64,000 nt of DNA, from positions 99,439 through 163,438 of the forward strand of contig JANYLB010000026.1 in the NCBI GenBank assembly GCA_025363815.1. The letters run 5' to 3'. The notes under the pieces were generated by a model that saw only the letters and a program-made list of their open reading frames with translations, had not been told where the DNA came from and did not search any database. Below are positions 32,197-43,088 of this stretch, in pieces. The translations under genes and the position numbers were made by a program. Numbering within the stretch: position 1 is the stretch's first letter; every line of letters starts with the position of its first letter. The DNA is from Actinomycetes bacterium. GTDB taxonomy: Bacteria > Actinomycetota > Acidimicrobiia > IMCC26256 > JANYLB01.

Positions 32197-32685
32197 ATGG
32201 CGGAACGGATCGCGAGTGCGCTGTGGTGGATCACACCTGAGCTCGTCGTCGCGCTCGACGCGCACTTCGGCCCTCCGGTCGACAGCTACGTGGACGGGTC
32301 GCAGACCTGGTTGGTCGAAGACGGTGACCTCACGCTCGAATGGCGTCTGCACCCCGTCGGTAGCTTCACCCAGCCCACCGGCCTGTCGCACTACGACCTG
32401 TGGGAGGAGGTAGTCACTCAGCTCTCGACCGGAACACCGCCGGAGGTGCTCTCCCTCGGCGAGGCCAGCCGCGCGCTCGCCGGGCTCTGGGACGGCCTGG
32501 AGTGCTACGTCGCGTTCGGTGACGATCTCGAACCGGCGAACCTCGCGCTTCGTACGACCCGGGCGCTCGAGATCGCGCCCGACCGGTGCGGTCTCGCCGA
32601 CCACCAGGTGGTCGGCGATCAGTGGGAGCAGGCGGGCGGTGGGGTGTCGATCGTGCAGCTCCTCGCCGACCAGCTCAGCGGTTAG
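32197..32685 (+). CDS. Conserved-looking protein of unknown function
   Basis: The 162-residue soluble protein starts at ATG 32197. It is acidic and tryptophan-rich (SALWWITPELVVALDAHFG, TWLVEDGDLTLEWRLHP, YDLWEEVV). It contains no signal peptide, membrane helix or motif that I recognise. G/C at third positions is as strong as in neighbours. It lies between a divergent lipoprotein gene and a convergent Nudix gene, 18 bases from the latter's stop. Confidence 0.6.
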   Translation: MAERIASALWWITPELVVALDAHFGPPVDSYVDGSQTWLVEDGDLTLEWRLHPVGSFTQPTGLSHYDLWEEVVTQLSTGTPPEVLSLGEASRALAGLWDGLECYVAFGDDLEPANLALRTTRALEIAPDRCGLADHQVVGDQWEQAGGGVSIVQLLADQLSG

Positions 32686-32703
32686 CTGGCTCGGGCGAGT
32701 TCA

Positions 32704-33399
32704 TCACCCGTCTTCGCCCCGCCACGGTGGGGTGCGAGGGGGATCGAAGTCTGCCGGGCGGATCTCGCCGTCGATCGCGGCGAACGCCAGATCGAGCCAA
32801 CGGTCGGCGCCGGCCATCGGCCACGGCAGCGCATCGCGGGAGAAGAACCCGACCTGACGGGTCTCGAGAGGGTGAGCAAGGAGCTCCCCGCCGATCATCC
32901 GGCAGTAGAACACCAACGAGTAGAGCGGCATGCGGGCGAACCCGAGGCGTAGGCCGTCAAAGACACCGATGAGCGACACCGGCTCGACCTCGATCCCGGT
33001 CTCCTCCTGCACCTCTTTGATCGCCACCTCCGACGGTGAGTACCCCACGTCGGCCCAACCGACCGGGTACAACCAGACGCCCGAGTCGGCGCGTTGGGTG
33101 AGCAGGATCTCACCGGCTTCGTTGCCCACGACGGCAGCCACTGCGCACCTAGGTGTGATGTACCCGCCGATGCCCTCGCCGACCGTGTCGAGCCACTCGT
33201 CGTAGAGCACGTCGGCCTCGGCCTCGTCGATCGCCGCGGCCCTGATGTCACTCGCGACGCGCAGAACCTCCTCGAAGCGTTCGCGTTCGTAGAGACTCTC
33301 GGTGAACCCCAGGCCGGTGCGGGCGATGCCAGACAGGGTCTCTGCCCACCGCAACATGTCGGAAGCATTCGGAACGTGGGGATCGGGCTGGGTCGTCAC
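32704..33399 (-). CDS. Nudix hydrolase with N-terminal helical domain
   Basis: The 231-residue protein starts at GTG 33399. An N-terminal domain (DMLRWAETLSGIARTGLGF to about residue 75) of the kind found in front of some nucleoside-diphosphate Nudix enzymes precedes the Nudix fold. The Nudix box is G-W-A-D-V-G-Y then x7-KEVQEETGI: the metal-binding REUxEE core is kept as KEVQEE, but the first glutamate of G-x5-E is tyrosine. Substrates of this branch include NDP-sugars and ADP-ribose; the specificity is unknown. Confidence 0.82.
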   Translation of the reverse strand: MTTQPDPHVPNASDMLRWAETLSGIARTGLGFTESLYERERFEEVLRVASDIRAAAIDEAEADVLYDEWLDTVGEGIGGYITPRCAVAAVVGNEAGEILLTQRADSGVWLYPVGWADVGYSPSEVAIKEVQEETGIEVEPVSLIGVFDGLRLGFARMPLYSLVFYCRMIGGELLAHPLETRQVGFFSRDALPWPMAGADRWLDLAFAAIDGEIRPADFDPPRTPPWRGEDG

Positions 33400-33414
33400 A
33401 CCGTGAGACTATGT

Positions 33415-36400
33415 TCAGCTCGCTGGACGGTGCTCACGACGCATCAGCGCCGCGCCCGGGACACCGAGCGCCTGTCCTCGCTGTTCGAGCAGCGCCACAA
33501 TGTCATCGGCGGGGCGGGGGGGGGAGAATAGGAATCCCTGAGCTTGATCACAGCCGAGATCGACAAGAGCTGTGAGCTGATCCTCGGTCTCGACGCCTTC
33601 ACCGACGACGGTGAGGTCGAGCGCGCGTCCGAGGCTGACTACGCCCGCGACGATCGCGGAGTCCTCCGCGTCGCTCCCAAGACCATCGACGAACGAACGA
33701 TCCACCTTCACGGAATCGATCGGGAACCGCTTCAGGTAGCCGAGCGAGGAGTAACCCGTCCCGAAATCATCCATGCTGAGTCGCACACCGAGATCTTTCA
33801 GCTCGCACAACGTCTTGAGCACAGGGCCGGTGTCGTCGAGCAAAACGCTCTCGGTGATCTCGAGACACAGGTTCGTTGCCGGGAGACACGAACGGCCCAG
33901 CGTTGACTCGATGGTCTCGGTGATACCGGGATGAGCGATCTGCTTAGCCGACAGGTTCACCGCGACCACCAGGTTCGGATCGATCCGATCGTCTTTCCGC
34001 CATTCGCCGTACTGCCGGCAGACCTCGGAGAGCACCCATGCGCCGAGCGGAACTACCAGTCCGGTTTCCTCGGCCAGCGGCACGAAGTCGTGCGGGGCGA
34101 CGAGACCGCGCTGGGGGTGCTGCCAACGGATTAGTGCCTCGATGCCGACGTACCGTGCTTCGGAGAGCGAAACGATCGGTTGGTAGAAGACTCGGAATTC
34201 GTTGCGTTCGAGCGCACGGTGGAGTGCGCTCTCCGTTTCAAGCCGTTCGCGGGCGCGGACGCGCATTCGTTCGTCGAACAGCTCCCAGCGCGCCTTGCCT
34301 CGCTCCTTGGCAAGGTACATCGCGGCATCGGCGTCGCGCAGGAGGTCCTCGGGCAGCTCCCGACTCCCCGACGCGAGAGCGATACCCACGCTCGCGGAGA
34401 GGAACCGTTCTTCGCCATCGGGCAAGAAGGGCGCCTTCAGTGCCTCGAGGAGCCGCTCGGCGACGTCGATCACGTGTTGCTTCGCGTCGGCACCGCCGAG
34501 GTCCTCGCAAAGGACGGTGAACTCGTCTCCACCGAAGCGAGCGAGGGTGTCGCCCGGGCGCAACACCGCTCGGAGCCGATGGCCGACCGCGACCAGCAGC
34601 TCGTCGCCGTAGTCGTGGCCGAGGCTGTCGTTGTAGTTCTTGAACTCGTCGAGATCGAGGAAGAGCACCGCGGTGGCGTTGCGCTTCCGACGGGCCCTGG
34701 CCAACGCGAGGGTCAGGAACTCGAGGAACAGTGCCCGGTTGGGGAGACCGGTCAACGGATCGTGATGGGCCTGGAACTCGAGCTGTTCCTCCGACGCCTT
34801 CCGCTCGATCGCGATCGCGGCGAGGTAGACCAGATTGTCCACCACCACGCGATCGCCCGGCGTCGGCTCGCACGGCTCAGGCCAGTACAGAGCAAACGTC
34901 CCCAGCACGCGTCTGTCGGACGACGCCAGTATCGGGGTCGACCAGCATGATCGCAGCCCGTTCTCTTTCATCAACGCGCGGTACGACTCGAAGAGCACGT
35001 CGTCGAATGTGTCACGGACGATGACGACCTCCCGCCGCGACGCCGCGGCTCCACACGCACCCGCACCCTCGACGATCGGGATCCCGGCATCCAACGCCGC
35101 GACGAATGGCCCGGGGAGGTTAGGACCCGCGATCGGGTGCAGCGCAAGGCCCGATGCATCGACCAGCATCACCGCGCATACAGCGTCGGTGACACTGTCC
35201 TCGACCAATTCGCACAACGCAGTGAGCGTCTCGACCAGCGTGTCACCCCTTGCCACCATCTCGAGCACGAGCGCCTGCGCGGCAACGAGCGACTCGGCCC
35301 GCGTGCGTTCCGTCACGTCGCGGGTGGTCACGACGATGCCCTGCACCGCCGGATCTTCGAGCAGGTTGGCCGCTATCGACTCCACGTTGCGCCACGCTCC
35401 GTCGCGGTGACGGATACGGAAGGGAGCCGGATCGATCCGTCCGGTCTCGAGCTGCTCCGCCATCAATCGCACCAGCTCGTCGCGATCGTCGGGGTGCACG
35501 CTCCCCAGCGGGTTTGTCCAGGTCTCGTCATTGTCTTCGAAGCCGAACAACCGGTTCGCGGCAGGGCTCGTGTACACGAGGGAACCGTTGGCATCGACCA
35601 CGGTGATCACGTCCGAGAGGTTCTGGACGAGAGCGCGGAGGCGCTCCTCGCTATGGCGCACCAGCCCTTCGGCACGAGTCCGCTCGGTCACATCGTGGGC
35701 GGTGACGACGACGCCCTGTACCGCAGGGTCATCAGCCAGGTTGTTGGCTATGGCTTCGACGGTGCGATAGCTGTCGTCGGAGGCCCGAAGGCGGAACTGT
35801 TCGGGTCCGGTGAGACCGGGCGACAGCAGCGCTTCGGAGAAGACCTGCGCAACCCGGTCGAGATCATCGGGATGCACCCGCTCGAGCCCACCGCTGCCGA
35901 GACCGAATCCGTCGGGCAACCCCAATACCCGCGATCCGGCCGGGCTCGAGTAACGAACCGTGCCGTCAAGGTTGATCACGCTCACCATGTCGGACCCGTT
36001 CTGAACCATGGCACGGAAGCGCTCCTCGCTCTCGCGCAGCGCCGACTCCGCCTCGCGCGCCTCGGTCATGTCTCGGGAGTTGATGACGAAGCCACCGACG
36101 TCGGGATCGTTGCGAAGGTCGGTGGCTGTGATCGCCATCCAACGCCACACGCCGTCTTCGCGGCGCATACGCATCTCAAAGAGCCGCGACGCACCGCGGG
36201 CCACGCCACTCAATGCAAGGGAAGCGATGCCGAGATCATCGGGATGGAGCAGCTCGACCAGCTCGTTCGTCGATGCATTCGATATATCAACGCCCGTGAA
36301 CCTGCTGACCGATGGGCTCGCGTACGTGACCGCGCCCGCCTCGTCCAACACGACCAAGAAGTCGGACGAGTGGTGAACCAACGCCTTGAACCGCGCTCGG

Positions 36401-39096
36401 CTGGAGCGAAGCCCGTCTTCGGCCTGCTTGCGTGCCGTCACGTCGATGATGACACCCATCGCCGAGACAACTTGCCCGTTCGCGTCCAGAACCGGCGCAA
36501 GCGACAGCACCGAATCGATCACCCGCCCACCAACCGCCTGAAGCGTGAGCTCGAAATCTTTGATCCGCTCGCCTGCGTACACACGCCGGATGAGATCCTC
36601 GACCGTCGAGGCCGCATCGGCGGGGACGAAGGGCAGACGACGCCCCAGCACCTCGTCGGCCGACCATCCGAACATCTCTTCGCACGCGTTGTTCCAGAGT
36701 TGCACCGAGAGATCGGCTTCGACCGAGTAGATCGCGAGCGGCGACGCCTGAACCAATGCAAGCAGCGCCGAGTCGCTGCGCGCCCGCGCGTCCTCGGCGC
36801 TCCGACGCTCGGTGACGTCTTGCGAATTGCTGACGATACCGTGCACCGTCGGATCGTCAAGCAGGTTGGTCATCCGCGATTCGACCCAGCGCCAGGTCTG
36901 GTCCTTGTGACGAATCCGGTAATTAATTCGCACCGTGCGTCCGGCTTCGGCCCGAACCTCGGCTTCAGCCTCACGTAGTGAGGGAAGATCATCGGGATGG
37001 GCCTCTATGGACCGGTCCGGCGCGCCGAGGATCTCGTCGACCTCGTAGCCGAGGACACGGCGGATCGCCGGGCTGACGTAGACGATGTTGTTCGCGGCAT
37101 CGCGCACCGAGACCACATCTAGGGCTTCGTTGACCAGCGACCGGAACCACGATTCGCTCGCGAGCAACCGGGCCTCCACCTCCTTGAGGTGGGTGATGTC
37201 ACGGGCGACCGTCGAGAAGAAGTCGACGGCGCCGTCCTCATCACAGTGCGCCAGCGTCACAATCGAGACCGGGAACTCCTCGCCGTGGACGTCACAGAGC
37301 GAGACCTCGCCCGTCCACACACCATCACGGCTAACCCCCGGCAACATCTCTGTTTGTATTACTGACTGCGATTCCGCGCCGAACAACGAGATGGCGTTGA
37401 AGTCGAGGTCGGTGTCGATGCGTAAGCCGAGCGTGGACTCAGCCCGCTCGTTGGCGTAGAGAACCCGACCCAGGTGGTCGGTGATGAACGCGAAGTCCGG
37501 CGTGCTCTCGAGCAATGCCGCGAAACGGTCGACGCGGGTGCGAGCGACGACTTCATCGGTCACGTCCTCCGCTGAACCGACGAACCCCGACACCGATCCG
37601 TCACCGCCGAGCACCGGTGCCATGGATGAACGCACATGACGGATGTCGCCGTCGGGACGGACGATCCGATACTCCATGCGGACGACGCGCGCGGCGTCGG
37701 TGACCAGTTCGGCCGCCGCGCTGACACGATCACGATCATCGGGGTGGACCCGGTCGAGGTCGACCGATCCACCGCTACCGACTCCGGCGATGTCACGCCA
37801 CCGTTGGTTCACATACTGGTTTCGCCCGTCGTGGTCGGAGTAGAAGATGCCCAGCGCCGACGACGTCGCGAGCGAGCGGAACCGCTCTTCGCTCTCGCGG
37901 AGCGCCTCAACGACGTTGGAACGCTCCGTCTCGTCCCACGAGATCGCGACGATCGCCCGGATCGACTCGTCTCCCATCAGGTTCGCGATGCGCGACTCGA
38001 GCCAGATCAAAGATCCATCGGATCGGACAACGCGGTACATGACGTCTTCGCAAGCTCCATGGCCGCCGACGCGGGTCGCGTCGAACGCTTCGCCAACGCG
38101 CTCACGATCATCGGGGTGCACGAGGTCTATGAGCCGTCGACCGATCCACGCCTCGGGTTCCGCGTCGACGAGCTCCACCAGGCTCTCGCCGATGGTGGTC
38201 ACTATGCCGCGCTCGTCCAGCACGATCACGAGATCAGCCGACCGCTCGACGATGGAACGCAGCTTGGCTCCATGCAGCAGAAGTTGCCGTTCAGCCGCCT
38301 TCTCTAGGGTGATGTCGCGCGCCACAGTCGAGTAGCACTCCACGCCGCCGTCGCTCGAACGTTGCACGAGCGTGACCTGTGAGACCGGCACCTCTCGCTC
38401 GTCGACCGCGAGCATCGACAACTCACTTCTCGCGGTGTCGTGCTCCGCCGCGGCAATCAGCAGCTCGGCCAAGCGAGGCCGGCTCAAGTCGGAATACAGA
38501 TCTTCGATCGCCATCGGCGCAGATGCCGTCCCCGAACCGATGCCGAGCACGTGCTGGGCGGCCGCGTTGGCGTAAACGATCAGACCGGCTGCATCGGAGA
38601 CGATCACGAAGTCGGTCGTCTGCTCGCACACTTCCGACAAGCGCTCGGCATCGCGCGCCGCGAGCACGCGATCGGTGACGTCTTCCACCGCGCCCACGGC
38701 ACCGGTCGCAGCGCCCACTTCGTCGAAGACCTGAGCGGCGCGAATCGAGATCCACCGCACGACCCCATCGGTTCGCAAGATCCGGTACTCGACGTGGGTC
38801 TCAACCGGCTCGTGACGGCTCCGTTCCCGATCGGCGGAGCAACGCTCACGGTCATCGGGGTGGATCGCCTTGGCCCAACCGTCACCGAGCATGTCGGCTC
38901 GCGACATCCCGACGATGTCGAGAAGTTGATCGTTGACGAAGACAAGACCGCGCTCGAAATCGGAACGGAAGATCCCGACCGGAATCGTTGACGCGACCAT
39001 TTCCAGGTCAGCGATCTGGGAAAGGGCCGTAATCGCGGCCTGGCCCGAGGGCGCGCCGGCAGAGCCGCTTCCCTCCGACGAACTGCGATCCGACAT
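33415..39096 (-). CDS. Deca-PAS / GAF / GGDEF / EAL signalling protein
   Basis: The 1893-residue protein starts at ATG 39096 with GGAGG eight bases upstream. It is a soluble sensor with no membrane helix. Ten consecutive PAS/PAC units of about 120 residues fill residues ~20-1260, many with the PAC phrase DVTER or HPDDR. A GAF domain follows (~1265-1430), then GGDEF, with the active motif GGDEF at 1522-1526 and a product-inhibition site R-P-G-D five residues before it, then EAL, with EALIRW at 1653-1658, LEITES and DDFGTGYSSL. Both c-di-GMP synthesis and breakdown residues are intact. The number of PAS domains is exceptional. Confidence 0.95.
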   Translation of the reverse strand: MSDRSSSEGSGSAGAPSGQAAITALSQIADLEMVASTIPVGIFRSDFERGLVFVNDQLLDIVGMSRADMLGDGWAKAIHPDDRERCSADRERSRHEPVETHVEYRILRTDGVVRWISIRAAQVFDEVGAATGAVGAVEDVTDRVLAARDAERLSEVCEQTTDFVIVSDAAGLIVYANAAAQHVLGIGSGTASAPMAIEDLYSDLSRPRLAELLIAAAEHDTARSELSMLAVDEREVPVSQVTLVQRSSDGGVECYSTVARDITLEKAAERQLLLHGAKLRSIVERSADLVIVLDERGIVTTIGESLVELVDAEPEAWIGRRLIDLVHPDDRERVGEAFDATRVGGHGACEDVMYRVVRSDGSLIWLESRIANLMGDESIRAIVAISWDETERSNVVEALRESEERFRSLATSSALGIFYSDHDGRNQYVNQRWRDIAGVGSGGSVDLDRVHPDDRDRVSAAAELVTDAARVVRMEYRIVRPDGDIRHVRSSMAPVLGGDGSVSGFVGSAEDVTDEVVARTRVDRFAALLESTPDFAFITDHLGRVLYANERAESTLGLRIDTDLDFNAISLFGAESQSVIQTEMLPGVSRDGVWTGEVSLCDVHGEEFPVSIVTLAHCDEDGAVDFFSTVARDITHLKEVEARLLASESWFRSLVNEALDVVSVRDAANNIVYVSPAIRRVLGYEVDEILGAPDRSIEAHPDDLPSLREAEAEVRAEAGRTVRINYRIRHKDQTWRWVESRMTNLLDDPTVHGIVSNSQDVTERRSAEDARARSDSALLALVQASPLAIYSVEADLSVQLWNNACEEMFGWSADEVLGRRLPFVPADAASTVEDLIRRVYAGERIKDFELTLQAVGGRVIDSVLSLAPVLDANGQVVSAMGVIIDVTARKQAEDGLRSSRARFKALVHHSSDFLVVLDEAGAVTYASPSVSRFTGVDISNASTNELVELLHPDDLGIASLALSGVARGASRLFEMRMRREDGVWRWMAITATDLRNDPDVGGFVINSRDMTEAREAESALRESEERFRAMVQNGSDMVSVINLDGTVRYSSPAGSRVLGLPDGFGLGSGGLERVHPDDLDRVAQVFSEALLSPGLTGPEQFRLRASDDSYRTVEAIANNLADDPAVQGVVVTAHDVTERTRAEGLVRHSEERLRALVQNLSDVITVVDANGSLVYTSPAANRLFGFEDNDETWTNPLGSVHPDDRDELVRLMAEQLETGRIDPAPFRIRHRDGAWRNVESIAANLLEDPAVQGIVVTTRDVTERTRAESLVAAQALVLEMVARGDTLVETLTALCELVEDSVTDAVCAVMLVDASGLALHPIAGPNLPGPFVAALDAGIPIVEGAGACGAAASRREVVIVRDTFDDVLFESYRALMKENGLRSCWSTPILASSDRRVLGTFALYWPEPCEPTPGDRVVVDNLVYLAAIAIERKASEEQLEFQAHHDPLTGLPNRALFLEFLTLALARARRKRNATAVLFLDLDEFKNYNDSLGHDYGDELLVAVGHRLRAVLRPGDTLARFGGDEFTVLCEDLGGADAKQHVIDVAERLLEALKAPFLPDGEERFLSASVGIALASGSRELPEDLLRDADAAMYLAKERGKARWELFDERMRVRARERLETESALHRALERNEFRVFYQPIVSLSEARYVGIEALIRWQHPQRGLVAPHDFVPLAEETGLVVPLGAWVLSEVCRQYGEWRKDDRIDPNLVVAVNLSAKQIAHPGITETIESTLGRSCLPATNLCLEITESVLLDDTGPVLKTLCELKDLGVRLSMDDFGTGYSSLGYLKRFPIDSVKVDRSFVDGLGSDAEDSAIVAGVVSLGRALDLTVVGEGVETEDQLTALVDLGCDQAQGFLFSPPRPADDIVALLEQRGQALGVPGAALMRREHRPAS

Positions 39097-39262
39097 CCTC
39101 AACCCTCCGGGCACGAGTCCACGCCGCTGCGTGCTCTCACCTATCGGGAGGTTTGGGGGCGTGCTGTACCAAGTCTCAGAGGAGCTCCCGAGCCAGAAGC
39201 CGCCGGCCGGCCTCCGAAAGACCCCTTCTGGTCAGGTTCTCGCCGGGCTCAGCGCCAGATCC

Positions 39263-39300
39263 ATGACCAGAACGAGGTTCGATGACCAGAACGAGGGTCG
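39263..39300 (+). repeat. 19-bp tandem repeat
   Basis: ATGACCAGAACGAGGTTCG (39263-39281) is followed by a copy with one difference (39282-39300). It lies between the start of the large PAS protein gene and the end of the NIL gene. A related inverted sequence (CTGGTCAGGTTCTCG) is about 30 bases upstream. The rest of 39097-39262 shows nothing recognisable. Confidence 0.85.
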
Positions 39301-39305
39301 GGGAG

Positions 39306-39548
39306 TCATCCTTCGAGGACGTCGCCCTCCATGCGGTTGACGGTGCAACCGAGCGCTTCGAGGTATCCGACGGACGCGTCGAGGCGATCCTGGTCACCGA
39401 TCAGTTCGAGGATCGTCCAGCCAGAGTGAGCCTCGACGTTCGCGCGCCGAATGTTGGGTACGACGTCGAACTGCTTCACGAGCTCGTAGACCATCGGCCT
39501 GTCGACGAGCTCCTCCGGGAACGACACATGCAATCGGATGCGCGCCAT
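39306..39548 (-). CDS. NIL-domain (ACT-like) protein
   Basis: The 80-residue protein is a single NIL domain: RIRLHVSFPEELVDRPMVYE, then FDVVPNIRRANVEAHSGW and LELIGDQDRLDASVGYLE. NIL domains occur at the C-terminus of methionine ABC transporter ATPases and in ferredoxin-fused proteins of methionine/homocysteine metabolism, where they bind small ligands. A free-standing NIL gene is found in several actinobacteria. It lies 80 bases from hemQ and about 4 kb from the SAM-riboswitch operon, an interesting but unproven link. Confidence 0.85.
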   Translation of the reverse strand: MARIRLHVSFPEELVDRPMVYELVKQFDVVPNIRRANVEAHSGWTILELIGDQDRLDASVGYLEALGCTVNRMEGDVLEG

Positions 39549-39628
39549 CTCAGATCGTTCCGTTCGCTCGCCGAGACGGTGTACGGGCAGTGCTATGGAT
39601 CAGCCGTTCAACGCACATGCTATGGACG

Positions 39629-40423
39629 CTACCCGGCGTCGGGAAGGCCCACGCGCGCCAACGCGTCGGCGGGGTCGAGGAGCAACCCGGTGATGAACGG
39701 ACCGAACTCGGCGTAGCGCGCCGAGGCTTCGTCGAAGCGCATCTCGTAGACGATCTCCTTGATCGTCACCGGATCGTCGGCAACGAGAGTCACGCCCCAT
39801 TCCCAGTCGTCGAAGCCGAGGGAACCGGTGATCAACTGCACGACCCGGCCCGCGTAGGTGCGCCCGATGCGCGCGTGGCCGGCCATGATTCGCCGGCGCT
39901 CCTCGAACGGGAGGGCATACCAGTTCGCATCGGCGTCGCGTCGCTTCGACATCGGATAGAAGCAGATGAGCTTCTTGCGCGGGAGCCGGGGGTGGAGGCG
40001 GTTCTCCTGATAGTGCTCCATACGCTCGCGCCACTCAGTGAGCCGCGCTTCGAGCTCGTCGCCCGACAATGCCTCCTCGGCCACGAGGCGGTCGCGCTCC
40101 TGGTCATCGGTAGCGGTGTACTCCGACAGCTCCGTCAACGACATGTAGGAGTCGACGAGCGCGAGCGGAGTCGCGGAGAGCTCCTGCTGGAAGGCCTGGA
40201 GCCGGGCGAGATCGGGCCCGAGGGCCATGATCCCGAGATCGGCCTTGTGGCCGAGAACAGCGAATACGAGGGCTTGGTGTCCGTCGGCCTCCAGCGAGGA
40301 GATCGCATCGACGATCCGCCTGGCCCCAAGGGGCTCTTCGTGGTCACGGTCGACCACGAAGAAGAGGTGGAGCACTCCCCAGCCGACCGATGGTGCAACG
40401 GGGGGAAATGGCACGACGCTCAT
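39629..40423 (-). CDS. hemQ: Coproheme decarboxylase HemQ (ChdC)
   Basis: The 264-residue chlorite-dismutase-fold enzyme finishes haem b synthesis in Gram-positive bacteria by decarboxylating coproheme. The length and blocks LHLFFVVDRD, CFYPMSKRRDADANWY (with the catalytic tyrosine before PMSKRR), FEERRRIMAGHARIGRTYAGRV and FDDWEWGVTLVADDP are those of actinobacterial HemQ; the histidine in AGHARIG is the likely haem ligand. No other haem genes are in the window. Confidence 0.93.
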   Translation of the reverse strand: MSVVPFPPVAPSVGWGVLHLFFVVDRDHEEPLGARRIVDAISSLEADGHQALVFAVLGHKADLGIMALGPDLARLQAFQQELSATPLALVDSYMSLTELSEYTATDDQERDRLVAEEALSGDELEARLTEWRERMEHYQENRLHPRLPRKKLICFYPMSKRRDADANWYALPFEERRRIMAGHARIGRTYAGRVVQLITGSLGFDDWEWGVTLVADDPVTIKEIVYEMRFDEASARYAEFGPFITGLLLDPADALARVGLPDAG

Positions 40424-40474
40424 GCCCCAGAGGGTACTTGCGCAATCCCAGCGGTCTCAGACCGGCGACGCGAG

Positions 40475-40500
40475 GAGGGGCGCCCTTTCGGGCGCCCCTC
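40475..40500 (-). terminator. groEL terminator hairpin
   Basis: GAGGGGCGCCC (40475-40485) and GGGCGCCCCTC (40490-40500) form a perfect 11-bp stem with loop TTTC, 36 bases after the groEL stop. No T run follows, as is common in high-GC actinobacteria. Confidence 0.75.
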
Positions 40501-40536
40501 TCGTCGGTTCGTTGTGTGGAGCCGGGTGGAACGGGC

Positions 40537-42258
<1,722 letters not shown>

Positions 42259-42301
42259 TCATCCGGATCGATCATCCGAATCATCGGACGCGTTGCGACC
42301 G

Positions 42302-42361
42302 TTAGCACTCGGGTATGCCGAGTGCTAACCCATGTTGGCACTCTCCACCGTCGAGTGCAAG
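42302..42361 (-). promoter_or_regulatory. Double CIRCE element upstream of groEL
   Basis: The first box is perfect: TTAGCACTC (42302-42310), nine bases, GAGTGCTAA (42320-42328). The second, 42335-42361, is TTGGCACTC, nine bases, GAGTGCAAG, with one mismatch in the left arm and two in the right. They lie 115-175 bases before the groEL start and directly next to the divergent DtxR-type gene (start 42389). HrcA would repress groEL until protein stress. Confidence 0.95.
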
Positions 42362-42388
42362 TAGGGCACCGGGGGTAGCCTCCGGCCG

Positions 42389-43045
42389 ATGGCCGAAATG
42401 CACGACACCACCGAGGAGTACCTCGAGACCATCCTCGAGCTCGAAGAAGAGGGAGTGCTGCCCCTCCGGGCCCGCCTGGTCGAACGCCTCGGCATTTCGG
42501 CCCCCGCGGTCTCCGAAACCGTGGCCCGGCTGTCGCACGCCGGCTACACCGAGCTCCTCGAGGACCGCAGCATCAAGCTCACAGACAAGGGTCGCACCCT
42601 CGCGACCACGATCGTCCGGCGCCACCGCCTCGCGGAGCGGCTCCTGGCCGACGTCATCGGCCTCGAGTGGGAGAAGGTCCACAAGGAAGCTGACCGGTGG
42701 GAGCACGCGATCTCGTCCGACGTCGAGGAGAAGCTCGTTCTGCTGCTCGACGACCCGAACACCTGCCCCCACGGCAACCCGATCCCGGGGACCAAACGCG
42801 AGCTCCCCGAGCGCGCGACCCTTCGGCTGGTCGACTCCGAGCCCGGTCAGATCACCATCGCCAGGATCAGCGAGAAGCTCGAGCTCGACGACGAAGGTCT
42901 GCACCTCGTCGCGGCCGCTCGACTCACGCCCGGCGCGACCGCGACGGTCGTAGACCGCGGCACCGCGGGTGTGCGGGTACGCACACCTACCGGTGAGCAC
43001 ACCATCCCCGACGTCGTCGCCGAACAGATGTTCATCACGTCATAG
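42389..43045 (+). CDS. DtxR/IdeR-family metal-dependent regulator
   Basis: The 218-residue protein has the DtxR layout. A winged helix (MHDTTEEYLETILELEEEG, LGISAPAVSETVARLSHAGY) is followed by a dimerisation and metal-binding domain (RRHRLAERLLADVIGLEWEKVHKEADRWEHAIS and CPHGNPIPG with the conserved ligands), then an SH3-like C-terminal domain. It senses Fe(II) or Mn(II) and represses uptake genes. Its start is only 28 bases from the second CIRCE box, so HrcA may interfere with its promoter. No iron-uptake gene is nearby. Confidence 0.92.
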   Translation: MAEMHDTTEEYLETILELEEEGVLPLRARLVERLGISAPAVSETVARLSHAGYTELLEDRSIKLTDKGRTLATTIVRRHRLAERLLADVIGLEWEKVHKEADRWEHAISSDVEEKLVLLLDDPNTCPHGNPIPGTKRELPERATLRLVDSEPGQITIARISEKLELDDEGLHLVAAARLTPGATATVVDRGTAGVRVRTPTGEHTIPDVVAEQMFITS

Positions 43046-43088
43046 ATCGTTCCACTCGCTGCAATCGTTGGGGTCTTCGACTCCGGCG

